Assembly: GCA_019307665.1 (NCBI GenBank)
Contig: JAFDJC010000261.1
Coordinates: 1 to 5,926 of the forward strand
DNA: 5,926 nt
Direction of reading: 5' to 3'
DNA from: Deltaproteobacteria bacterium
Lineage (GTDB): Bacteria > Desulfobacterota > Desulfobacteria > Desulfobacterales > SURF-7
Position numbers and translations under genes: made by a program
In this document: in pieces, positions 1 to 5,926 of the stretch
Layout of the letters: every line of letters starts with the position of its first letter
How positions within the stretch are numbered: position 1 is the stretch's first letter
The notes under the pieces: model-generated
Told to the model about the DNA's origin: nothing
Databases searched by the model: none
Seen by the model: the letters and a program-made list of their open reading frames with translations, nothing else

Positions 1-158
1 GTTTCAATGCCAGAAGTAAGAATATCGGCTGGCGCATTGATTATTTTATAATTGATAAAAAGAGCAAATCAAGATTGAAAGGTGCTGCCATATTAACTGA
101 TATCTCCGGTTCTGATCATTGCCCGGTGCAGGTTGAATTAAAAACCGGGTTGAAATAG
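1..158 (+). CDS. xthA: Exodeoxyribonuclease III, C-terminal fragment (5' end outside window)
   Basis: This is the last 51 codons of a gene that enters from the left edge; the first complete codon is at position 3 and the stop is TAG at 156-158. The product is recognisable as exonuclease III, a Mg-dependent AP endonuclease and 3'-5' exonuclease of base-excision repair in the cytoplasm. Two family signatures are visible: NIGWRIDYFI, whose aspartate matches the active-site Asp of the E. coli enzyme's RID motif, and GSDHCPV, whose histidine is the catalytic His near the C-terminus. The protein ends about 8 residues after CPV, normal for the family. The gene is a housekeeping neighbour with no functional link to the restriction locus, and probably marks the chromosomal flank. 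The match to the endonuclease/exonuclease/phosphatase fold is firm; the exact paralogue is slightly less so because only the tail is seen. Confidence 0.88.
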   Translation, partial: FNARSKNIGWRIDYFIIDKKSKSRLKGAAILTDISGSDHCPVQVELKTGLK

Positions 159-239
159 AAATTATAACTACAGCCACATGCTTATAGTTGTGGAGGCAGT
201 TCACTGTGGGTCTGTTAGCCCTGCCGAGCATCAAAGTAT

Positions 240-268
240 TTGCATTTAAAGCGAATAACGATTATAAT
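240..268 (+). promoter_or_regulatory. Sigma-70 type promoter for the fic remnant-hsd operon
   Basis: A perfect -10 hexamer TATAAT (263-268) stands 17 bp downstream of TTGCAT (240-245), which matches the -35 consensus in its first three bases. Transcription would start near 275, giving a leader of about 27 nt before the ATG at 302. The surrounding 241-300 is only about 25 percent GC, as expected of a promoter region. It lies in the only sizeable gap before the hsd genes, and no comparable site is seen between them, so it is the best candidate for driving the whole operon. Start site and strength are inferred. Confidence 0.6.
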
Positions 269-272
269 CGTT
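257..272. promoter_or_regulatory. 16-bp perfect palindrome over the -10 box, possible operator
   Basis: The sequence AACGATTATAATCGTT is identical to its own reverse complement over all 16 bases and contains the whole -10 hexamer. Symmetry breaks at the next pair (t256/t273), though one more outer pair matches (a255/t274). A dimeric repressor bound here would block RNA polymerase directly. Restriction-modification loci are often controlled at the promoter, but no regulator gene is in the window, so the binding protein is unknown. A TATAAT core itself offers an ATTATAAT symmetry, so part of the palindrome could be fortuitous. Confidence 0.4.
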
Positions 273-301
273 TTAAATTATGAAGTGAAAAGAAGGTTAA
301 A

Positions 302-445
302 ATGCATTGTGTATGGCAAAATACAAACTGGACGGAGTTCATGTGGAAAAGTGATGCGCTGGTTCAGCCGTTTGGCCGGGCGCGCATGTGCCAGGGCCGG
401 TTGCTGAGCAGGATGGACGCCCTGGGCCTAAAAAATCATGACTGA
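302..445 (+). pseudogene. Truncated Fic-family protein, N-terminal (DUF4172-like) remnant
   Basis: The 47-codon frame starts at ATG 302 behind an AGAAGG Shine-Dalgarno site (291-296, 5 nt spacing) and stops at TGA 443-445. Its product resembles the extreme N-terminus of Fic proteins carrying the DUF4172 domain: WQNTNW near residue 5, F-x-W at 13-15, then QGRLLSRMDALG at 31-42, which matches the family pattern QGRLLGRxxALG. The family is usually about 350-400 residues and modifies target proteins with AMP through an HPFxxGNGR motif; none of that part is present here, so the fragment has no expected catalytic activity. The last residues (LKNHD) leave the family pattern where hsdR begins, overlapping its start by 8 bp. 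The stretch 361-428 is about 72 percent GC, far above the flanks. It may persist as a translated leader that couples ribosomes into hsdR. Identification rests on remembered family consensus. Confidence 0.65.
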
Positions 446-1658
446 ATCCGAGAAAACAACACGGAAGAAAAGAATCGATTCAAAGTTGAAATCATCATTG
501 CTGAATTGGCAAGTCATACCATGGAGCAACGGCCTGGATACGAATTCTCTTGCTGCGCATGCAGTAGAGGAGTATCCCACAAAGACCGGTCCTGCTGATT
601 ATGCGCTGTTTGTAAACGGCAAGCTGCTCGGTATTATTGAGGCAAAAAGGCTTTCCATTGGCGCTGGAAATGTTCTTGAACAGGCCAAGCGATATTCAAA
701 AAGCGTTGCCAAAACAGTTGGAGAATGGCGGGGATATAAAGTCCCTTTTCTCTATTCAACAAACGGAGAGGTAATATTTCATCTGGATGTCAGGAAGAAA
801 GAAAACACCTCTTATCAGATCAGCGATTTTCATACCCCCCAGGCCCTTTCCGATAAGTTCAGTCGAGATACAGCGGCTGCTGAGCTGTGGTTTCAAAACA
901 ACTCTGTCAGCAAAATTGAAAGGCTCAGGTATTATCAGGAAGATGCCATTGAGGCCATAGAAAAGGCCCTTATTGATGGCAAAAAGAAGATGCTTCTTGC
1001 AATGGCGACCGGTACAGGTAAGACGTTTACAATTGTGTCCCTGATTTACCGGCTGCTTAAATCAGGCTATGCAAAAAGGGTTCTTTTTCTTGTTGACCGG
1101 CGGGCTCTGGCTGCACAGGCTGTTTCCGCAATTTCTGCCTTTGAAACCCCTGAACGCGTCAAGCTTAATAATGATTATGAAGTTTACAGTCAGAAGTTCA
1201 AGCGTGAGGATCTTGACGAAAGTATGAGATTCAACCCGTCTGTCCTTCCTGAAGATTATCTTACCAACCCACAGGAGAAGCACACGTTTATTTATGTTTC
1301 AACCATACAGAGAATGGCAATAAATCTGTTGGGCCAGGAAGGTCTTGATGGGTTTGAATATGATGTTGATGCCGGAAAACTTGATATACCCATACATGCC
1401 TTTGACGTGATAATTGCTGATGAGTGCCACAGGGGATATTCCGCAAAAGAGACAGGCACATGGAAACATGTCCTTGATTATTTTGATGCTGTAAAAATCG
1501 GGCTTACAGCCACGCCTGCTGGCCATACTATGGCAATGTTTACCCATAAGGTTTCTTCATACAGTACTGAAAAAGCTGTGCTGGACGGCTTTCTTGTGGA
1601 TTACGATGCGGTCAAGATCAGCTCTAGTGTAAAAATTAACGGGCGTCGGCGAGGTTGA
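438..1658 (+). CDS. hsdR: Type I restriction enzyme R subunit, N-terminal piece (nuclease + first RecA lobe)
   Basis: This 406-residue frame is the front half of HsdR, the subunit that translocates and cuts unmethylated DNA. Visible in order: the HsdR N-terminal nuclease domain with D54 and E68-A-K70 of the PD-(D/E)xK site; a Q-motif-like YYQ at 165-167; Walker A in ATGTGKT (190-196); motif Ia around VLFLVDRRAL (215-224); the STIQRM segment (288-293); the DECH box at 328-331; and LTATP (356-360). After DGFLVDYDAVKI the reading frame runs off into INGRRRG and stops, so the second helicase lobe is missing. ATG 438 fits the family N-terminus and an in-frame TAA sits at 429-431, but there is no Shine-Dalgarno site. 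Translation is probably coupled to the overlapping 47-codon Fic remnant. A truncated protein of this kind could bind ATP but is not expected to translocate. Confidence 0.9.
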   Translation: MTESEKTTRKKRIDSKLKSSLLNWQVIPWSNGLDTNSLAAHAVEEYPTKTGPADYALFVNGKLLGIIEAKRLSIGAGNVLEQAKRYSKSVAKTVGEWRGYKVPFLYSTNGEVIFHLDVRKKENTSYQISDFHTPQALSDKFSRDTAAAELWFQNNSVSKIERLRYYQEDAIEAIEKALIDGKKKMLLAMATGTGKTFTIVSLIYRLLKSGYAKRVLFLVDRRALAAQAVSAISAFETPERVKLNNDYEVYSQKFKREDLDESMRFNPSVLPEDYLTNPQEKHTFIYVSTIQRMAINLLGQEGLDGFEYDVDAGKLDIPIHAFDVIIADECHRGYSAKETGTWKHVLDYFDAVKIGLTATPAGHTMAMFTHKVSSYSTEKAVLDGFLVDYDAVKISSSVKINGRRRG

Positions 1659-1671
1659 TACCCAAACCGGT

Positions 1672-3084
1672 GTGGAAACACTGGACGCTCTTGAAGATGA
1701 AAGAGAGTTTTCAGCCCGGGAGATTGAGGCCAAAATTACAGCCCCGGACAGCACACAAAAAATAATCAAAACCTTAAAAAAGCATATTGACCGGTTTGAA
1801 GAAGAATATGCAAGATTCCCCAAAACACTTATTTTTGCGGTCAATGACCTGCCCCATACCTCCCATGCAGACGAAATCGTGCGCACATGCAAGGATGTTT
1901 TCGGCCAGGGTGATGATTTTGTGGTAAAGATCACCGGCAGCAAAACAGTTGACAGGCCGCTTCAGAAAATAAGGCAGTTCAGGAACCGGCCTGAGCCCAA
2001 GATTGTGGTTACGGTTGATATGCTTTCAACCGGAGTGGATATTCCCGCCATTGAATTTATCGTTTTTTTGAGGATGGTAAAGTCAAGGATACTCTGGGTA
2101 CAGATGCTCGGAAGGGGCACCAGAAGGTGTGACGAAATACACAAGGACAAATTTACCATTGTTGATTGCTTTGACGGCTCTTTGATTGAGTATTTTAAAA
2201 ACGCAACCGATTTTGATGTTTCTCTGCAAAAAGAAACCGTTCCCATATCACAGATTATTGAAAGGATATATGATAATCAGGACAGAGAATACAACGTAAA
2301 GGTTCTTATAAAGCGTCTCCGCCGAATTGAAAAGAACATGGGATCTGAAGCCAGGGACCAGTTTTCAAAATATGTCTCGGATGGCGATTTAAAAACGTTT
2401 ACCGACAACTTGAAAGAAAACCTTAAAAAAAAATTCACTGATACAATGAAGCTTCTTAAGGATAAGGAATTTCAGGACCTGCTTGTAAACTATAAACGTC
2501 CGAAAAAGGTCTTCTTAAGAGGCTATGAAGTAGTTGACACGGTTGAAGATGAGGTGATGTTTAGAAAAGGAGGCGATTATCAGAAACCTGAAGACTACTT
2601 AAAATCCTTTGAAACATTCGTTAAAGAAAATCCTGATAAGATAAAAGCCATTGAGATACTGCTTAACAGACCCGAAGGCTGGAATGCGGATGTTCTTGAG
2701 GATTTGCTTAAAAAACTTAAAATGAACGATTTTGATGAAAAGGAATTACAGCGGGCGCACAAGTATGCAAATAAAAAATCTCTTGCAGACATTATATCCA
2801 TAATAAAACATGCGGCGGATTTTAAGGTACCGATTTTAGATGCAAAGGAACGTGTTGGCAGGGCGCTTGATGTTATAGCCGGAAAACATGATTTTTCAGA
2901 GGATCAACTGAAATGGCTCTCCTATATAAGGGAGCATCTGACAAAAAACCTTGCAATATCTAAAAAAGACTTTGAAATCATGCCTGTTTTTGAAAGGCAC
3001 GGTGGGCTTGGAAAAGTAAAAAAGGTTTTTAGTGATAAACTGGATAGTCTGATAAATGAGATAAATACGGAAATTGCCGCTTAA
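1672..3084 (+). CDS. hsdR: Type I restriction enzyme R subunit, C-terminal piece (second RecA lobe + C-terminal domain)
   Basis: This frame holds the back half of HsdR. The nominal GTG start gives 470 residues, but family-like residues (VGEVDTQTGVE) extend upstream of it to about 1645, which shows that this was originally internal sequence. Visible are motif IV (KTLIFAVNDLPHTSHA, 51-66), the ITGS...DRPLQ block (88-98), motif V (VDMLSTGVDIP, 115-125) and motif VI (QMLGRGTRR, 144-152), followed by a helical linker and an EcoEI-type HsdR C-terminal domain, about 300-465, that docks on the HsdM/HsdS core. There is no convincing ribosome site before the GTG (nearest GAGG about 17 nt away), so independent translation is doubtful. 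The stop TAA lies 27 nt before hsdM. A run of nine A (2425-2433) falls in this part without disturbing the frame. Confidence 0.88.
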   Translation: METLDALEDEREFSAREIEAKITAPDSTQKIIKTLKKHIDRFEEEYARFPKTLIFAVNDLPHTSHADEIVRTCKDVFGQGDDFVVKITGSKTVDRPLQKIRQFRNRPEPKIVVTVDMLSTGVDIPAIEFIVFLRMVKSRILWVQMLGRGTRRCDEIHKDKFTIVDCFDGSLIEYFKNATDFDVSLQKETVPISQIIERIYDNQDREYNVKVLIKRLRRIEKNMGSEARDQFSKYVSDGDLKTFTDNLKENLKKKFTDTMKLLKDKEFQDLLVNYKRPKKVFLRGYEVVDTVEDEVMFRKGGDYQKPEDYLKSFETFVKENPDKIKAIEILLNRPEGWNADVLEDLLKKLKMNDFDEKELQRAHKYANKKSLADIISIIKHAADFKVPILDAKERVGRALDVIAGKHDFSEDQLKWLSYIREHLTKNLAISKKDFEIMPVFERHGGLGKVKKVFSDKLDSLINEINTEIAA

Positions 3085-3100
3085 ATATTTAGGCTTGTAC

Positions 3101-3105
3101 GGGAG
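3101..3105 (+). promoter_or_regulatory. Shine-Dalgarno site of hsdM
   Basis: GGGAG lies 6 nt before ATG 3112, in the 27-nt gap after the hsdR stop. It supports this ATG as the start of hsdM and means that hsdM can be translated even if ribosomes fall off in the broken hsdR. Confidence 0.65.
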
Positions 3106-3111
3106 TTTTTC

Positions 3112-4521
3112 ATGACGGATATTGTAAATAAACTATGGGGTTTTTGCCATACTCTGCGCCATGACGGGATAGACTATGGCGATTATATCGAGCAGCTCAC
3201 CTATCTGCTTTTTCTTAAAATGGCAGACGAGAAATGCATTGCGGTCAACAAGAAGTATAACTGGAGCAGTCTTATTGCACTTTCAGGAGGCGACCTTCTG
3301 GATCATTACAGCGAAGTACTGAGAAACCTTCGCAAGTCTGAAGGGATTTTGGGGAAGATCTTTACCCAGGCCATGCCGAGATTTAATAATCCGGTTAATT
3401 TGAAAAAAGTGCTTAATATGATTGACGTTGAAGAATGGTCTTCAATGGATGTGGATGTTAAAGGAGCAGCATTTGAAGGGCTTCTTGAAAAAGCGGCAAG
3501 CAAGGAAAAAAAAGGCGCTGGACAGTATTTTACGCCCCGTGTGCTGATCCGTTCTATTGTAAATGTAATGAGACCTGATCCAAGACCTGTTAAAGACTTT
3601 ACCATATGCGATCCTGCGTGTGGAACAGCCGGGTTTCTGATGGTTGCCTATGACTGGCTGATGGATGTCACCAAAGGCGCTTTAAACAGAAAGGATGCTC
3701 TGCGCATCAAAAAGGAAACCTACTACGGCCAGGAACTTGTTCCCAGGCCCCGAAGACTGGCGCTGATGAACCTGTTTCTGCATGGTCTTGAAACGGATAT
3801 TTATCTCGGCGATAGTATTTATGAACCTCATAAAGGCGACTGGTATAACTGCATACTAACCAATCCGCCTTTTGGGACCAAGGGCGCGAATCAGGCGCCG
3901 ACCCGGGATGATTTTACTGTAGCCACAAGCAATAAACAGCTTAATTTTATTCAGCACGTTGTAACCATATTAAAACCCGGCGGGCGGGCGGCTATTGTGC
4001 TACCAGATAATGTTCTTTTTACAAGCGATGCTGCCGAGGTGATCAAGTACCTCACGGAGGACTGCAACCTTCACACGGTTCTGCGTCTACCGAATGGAAC
4101 ATTTACGCCATACAGCCAGGGCGTAAAAGCAAATGTTCTGTTTTTTCAGAAAGGGCTTTCCACTGAAGAGACATGGATATACGACTGCCGAACAAATATA
4201 CCCGGTGTTACTAAAAAAGAACGTCCTCTTACGCTTGAAATGTTTAAAAATTTTGAAAAAAAATACGGTTCTGACCCTAACGGCCAGTCAAAGCGAAAGA
4301 ATACCGGCGAAGAAGGGCGTTTCAGACAATTCAGTATTTCTGAAATCAAGAGCCGGAACTATAATCTTGATATTTTCTGGCTGAAGGATGAAAGCCTGGA
4401 AGATCCCGATTCCCTGCCCGAACCCCAAGAGCTTGCCGCCGATGCCATCACTGAGCTTGAAGCATGTGTTGATGAGCTGAAGGAGATTTTGGAGGTTATT
4501 GATGCGGAGGAAGTAGAATGA
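3112..4521 (+). CDS. hsdM: Type I DNA methyltransferase subunit HsdM (N6-adenine)
   Basis: The 469-residue protein is an apparently complete HsdM, the subunit that transfers a methyl group from S-adenosylmethionine to the N6 of adenine at the site chosen by HsdS; two HsdM normally join one HsdS. The N-terminal helical domain spans about 5-125 (LWGFCHTLRHDGIDYGDYIE at its front). The catalytic domain follows: GQYFTP (137-142), the SAM-binding motif I DPACGTAGF (167-175), GQEL (206-209), and the catalytic motif IV NPPF (251-254). Then come LNFIQHVVTILKPGGRAAIVLP (277-298) and the GVKANVLFF strand (337-345). The end is an acidic helical tail used for contact with HsdS. Length is slightly below the usual 480-520 but nothing essential is missing. 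It starts at ATG with a good Shine-Dalgarno site and its stop overlaps the start of the specificity gene by 4 bp. Two A8 runs (3506-3513 and 4256-4263) are in frame. Confidence 0.95.
   Translation: MTDIVNKLWGFCHTLRHDGIDYGDYIEQLTYLLFLKMADEKCIAVNKKYNWSSLIALSGGDLLDHYSEVLRNLRKSEGILGKIFTQAMPRFNNPVNLKKVLNMIDVEEWSSMDVDVKGAAFEGLLEKAASKEKKGAGQYFTPRVLIRSIVNVMRPDPRPVKDFTICDPACGTAGFLMVAYDWLMDVTKGALNRKDALRIKKETYYGQELVPRPRRLALMNLFLHGLETDIYLGDSIYEPHKGDWYNCILTNPPFGTKGANQAPTRDDFTVATSNKQLNFIQHVVTILKPGGRAAIVLPDNVLFTSDAAEVIKYLTEDCNLHTVLRLPNGTFTPYSQGVKANVLFFQKGLSTEETWIYDCRTNIPGVTKKERPLTLEMFKNFEKKYGSDPNGQSKRKNTGEEGRFRQFSISEIKSRNYNLDIFWLKDESLEDPDSLPEPQELAADAITELEACVDELKEILEVIDAEEVE
4506..4510 (+). promoter_or_regulatory. 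Shine-Dalgarno site of hsdS inside the end of hsdM
   Basis: GGAGG lies 7 nt before ATG 4518, within the last codons of hsdM. Together with the ATGA overlap (start 4518-4520, hsdM stop 4519-4521) it fixes the hsdS start and implies coupled translation, which suits subunits that must be made in proportion. Confidence 0.75.
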
Positions 4522-5926
4522 ATAAAGATGTAAATAATACACTTCCAAAAATCTGGGTCAAAGGTCTACTGAATGATATTGTCTGTTCAGTGAAAACTGG
4601 AGTTGGAGAATACAAAGGGAGTAAAAATTATTATTCAACTGGTAGTATAAATAACCATTCTTCTGTTCCTACAGGATGCTATACTTTTCAATCTCGACCT
4701 TCAAGGGCCAATAGAATCTCACAAATAAATGATGTTTTTCAAGCTAGAATGAAAGAAACATCTAAAGCTCTCTTGATAGATGAAGGTCTTGCTGGAGAAT
4801 TATTCTCAACAGGGTTTATTCAAATACGACCATACGGTGATACATATTATTCCAAATTACTTTACTATTTTATTCAGTCAAATGATTTTTTGCGTCAAAG
4901 AGATGAACTCGCAACAGGGTCAACACAAGAAGCTTTAACAGATAGAAATTCAAAAAAACTTTTGTTTCCACTCCCTCCCCTCAACGAACAAAAACGCATA
5001 ACTGCAAAGCTTGATAAAATCATGCCGAGAATTGACGCTCTCAAAGAGCGGTTAGACCGGATTCCGCAAATCATTAAACGCTTTCGCCAGGCTGTGCTCA
5101 ACGCTGCGGTAACTGGGAAGTTGACTGAGGAGTGGAGAGAGAAGCATCCGGATGGTGAAAATGCGAGAGTGTTGGATGCAGATAGTTCCTTTGATATACC
5201 AAAATGTTGGAAGATAGCTATAATTGAAGACTTAGTATATTCACTTAAAACTGATTTGAGAACTGGTCCTTTTGGAACATCCCTAAAGAAAAGTGAACAT
5301 CAAAAAAATGGTGTACCAATTTGGGGAATTGAAAGTATTGGTGAAAATGGTAGATTTGCAAACTTCAACAAGATTTTCGTAACAGAAGAAAAAGCAGAAG
5401 AATTGAAATCATTTTCTGTTGCAGGCGGGGACATAATTATTTCTCGTTCTGGAACAGTAGGACAACTCTGTATTTTACCTGAAAATGTACCATATGGATT
5501 AATTTCTACTAATCTTATGAAGATATCATTAAACAATGAAATAATTATTCCAAGATATTTTTGTTTTTTATTTGATGGGTCAAAAGAAATATTAAGAAAA
5601 TTAAGTGAATTATGTTCAGGTTCTACAAGATTATTTTTAACACAAAAAATCCTTAAAAATTTGGAGTTTCCTCTTCCACCACTCGAAGAACAAAAAGAGA
5701 TCGTTCGCCAGGTAGACATACTCTTCACCTTAGCCGACAAACTCGAAACCCATTACAAAAAAGCAAAAGAAAAAATCGACAAGCTGCCCCAGTCTGTTCT
5801 TGCAAAGACATTTCGCGGCGAGCTGATTCCACAGGACTTGAACGATGAACCGGCGTCTGAGTTGTTGAAGAGAATTATAGCGGAAAAAGAAAAGCGCCAG
5901 GCTGAAATAAAAAAAACTAAAAAGCG
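4518..5926 (+). CDS. hsdS: Type I restriction-modification specificity subunit HsdS (3' end outside window)
   Basis: The frame starts at ATG 4518 and is open for 469 codons to the window edge. HsdS reads the bipartite DNA target for the HsdM/HsdR complex. The order is classical: target-recognition domain 1 (about residues 8-154), conserved spacer helix 1 starting at LPPLNEQKRI (152-161) and running through FRQAVLNAAVTGKLTEEW (about 189-206), target-recognition domain 2 (about 220-385, with RTGPFGTSL and SRSGTVG), then conserved helix 2 starting at LPPLEEQKEI (386-395), with LPQSVLAKTFRGEL and a charged tail. The tail (EKEKRQAEIKKTKK) looks like the usual C-terminus, so only a few codons are probably missing. 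The two recognition domains are very AT-rich (5521-5640 about 20 percent GC) against about 52 percent in the spacer (5041-5160), typical of domains exchanged between alleles. The DNA target cannot be predicted from sight. Confidence 0.94.
   Translation, partial: MNKDVNNTLPKIWVKGLLNDIVCSVKTGVGEYKGSKNYYSTGSINNHSSVPTGCYTFQSRPSRANRISQINDVFQARMKETSKALLIDEGLAGELFSTGFIQIRPYGDTYYSKLLYYFIQSNDFLRQRDELATGSTQEALTDRNSKKLLFPLPPLNEQKRITAKLDKIMPRIDALKERLDRIPQIIKRFRQAVLNAAVTGKLTEEWREKHPDGENARVLDADSSFDIPKCWKIAIIEDLVYSLKTDLRTGPFGTSLKKSEHQKNGVPIWGIESIGENGRFANFNKIFVTEEKAEELKSFSVAGGDIIISRSGTVGQLCILPENVPYGLISTNLMKISLNNEIIIPRYFCFLFDGSKEILRKLSELCSGSTRLFLTQKILKNLEFPLPPLEEQKEIVRQVDILFTLADKLETHYKKAKEKIDKLPQSVLAKTFRGELIPQDLNDEPASELLKRIIAEKEKRQAEIKKTKK
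4965..5000 (+). repeat. HsdS conserved-region repeat, copy 1
   Basis: This segment encodes FPLPPLNEQKRI, the entry into the first conserved helix of HsdS. It pairs with the copy at 5667-5702 (FPLPPLEEQKEI); 10 of 12 residues agree while the DNA has drifted mainly at third positions. The repeats mark the pseudo-twofold design of HsdS and are natural crossover points for swapping recognition domains. Confidence 0.75.
5667..5702 (+). repeat. HsdS conserved-region repeat, copy 2
   Basis: This segment encodes FPLPPLEEQKEI, the entry into the second conserved helix, and is the counterpart of the copy at 4965-5000. It closes the second recognition domain, and GC content rises again immediately after it. 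Confidence 0.75.

Larger units (their letters stand above)
438..3084 (+). pseudogene. hsdR: Composite hsdR gene, disrupted by a frameshift near 1641
   Basis: The two HsdR halves are in frames offset by one base. Frame one reads VKING through 1643, then RRRG and TGA at 1656-1658; the other frame is open from 1633 and reads GVGEVDTQTGVETLD. Dropping one G from GGG (1641-1643) joins them into VKINGVGEVDTQ and would give about 881 residues, within the usual range for EcoEI-type HsdR. From memory, relatives have a short insert here of the type VFLKEGEx-VG between ING and VGxxDTxTG, so the real event may be a deletion of about 23 bp (3n+2) rather than a one-base insertion. Either way the break separates the DECH lobe from motifs IV-VI, so both lobes cannot be made in one chain. 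A sequencing or assembly error is the main alternative. No other stop or frame break is seen in the gene. Confidence 0.82.

Noticed and set aside
195..225. Possible terminator after xthA (ggcag ... ctgcc)
   Set aside because: The stem is only 5 bp with a 21-base loop and no T run follows; no convincing terminator could be defined.
46..234. 62-codon minus-strand frame over the xthA end and the gap
   Set aside because: It lies antisense to the exonuclease III tail, has no recognisable motif and no supporting ribosome site; it is a chance frame.
1641..1643. Phase-variable homopolymer controlling HsdR
   Set aside because: A GGG triplet and the nearby A5 are too short for the slipped-strand switching seen in phase-variable genes.
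1653..1659. prfB-like +1 programmed frameshift at the stop GGT TGA T
   Set aside because: There is no CTT slip codon or upstream Shine-Dalgarno spacer, and family-like residues in the second frame already begin upstream of the stop, so the shift must lie earlier, near 1641.
1062..2801. Several minus-strand frames of 68-128 codons across hsdR
   Set aside because: All are antisense to clearly recognisable HsdR sequence and show low-complexity shadow translations.
4133..4384. 83-codon plus-strand frame within hsdM
   Set aside because: It is out of frame with the conserved GVKANVLFF to NLDIFWL part of HsdM and has no family features.
5300..5740. 146-codon minus-strand frame within hsdS
   Set aside because: It is the longest antisense frame but is explained by the AT-rich recognition domain; the plus-strand HsdS reading is continuous and conserved at both ends.

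Overview
This window carries a type I restriction-modification locus of the hsdR-hsdM-hsdS layout, all on the + strand, next to the 3' end of an exonuclease III (xthA) gene. The organism cannot be named from the sequence. Moderate overall GC, standard ATG/GTG starts and clear Shine-Dalgarno sites point to an ordinary Gram-negative bacterium. A deltaproteobacterium-like (Desulfobacterota) host is a guess from the style of the proteins, not a result.

Layout: bases 1-158 are the last 51 codons of xthA. Bases 159-301 are intergenic and hold a good sigma-70 promoter (TTGCAT, 17 bp, TATAAT) whose -10 box lies inside a perfect 16-bp palindrome. Bases 302-445 encode a 47-residue remnant of the N-terminus of a DUF4172-type Fic protein, with its own Shine-Dalgarno site. 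It is cut off just where the start of hsdR overlaps it. hsdR (438-3084) is broken by a frameshift near 1641, exactly between its two RecA-like motor lobes. This leaves a 406-residue nuclease plus first-lobe piece and a 470-residue second-lobe plus C-terminal piece. hsdM (3112-4521) looks intact. hsdS (4518-5926) overlaps hsdM by 4 bp, is open to the end of the window and is probably only a few codons short of its stop.

How the genes work together: HsdM and HsdS should form an active methyltransferase that protects a bipartite DNA site read by the two target-recognition domains of HsdS. A full restriction complex also needs HsdR as ATP-driven translocase and nuclease. As written, the sequence cannot make a normal HsdR, so the locus is best read as methylation-competent but restriction-defective, unless the frameshift is a sequencing error or is bypassed.

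The most interesting points are the HsdR lesion, the Fic remnant that now acts as a leader reading frame for hsdR (which has no Shine-Dalgarno site of its own), the palindrome over the promoter, and the very AT-rich recognition domains of HsdS set between GC-richer conserved segments. I see no CRISPR array, tRNA, rRNA, transposase or convincing terminator. Apart from these features the locus is a conventional type I system; I do not see evidence of a new kind of system.
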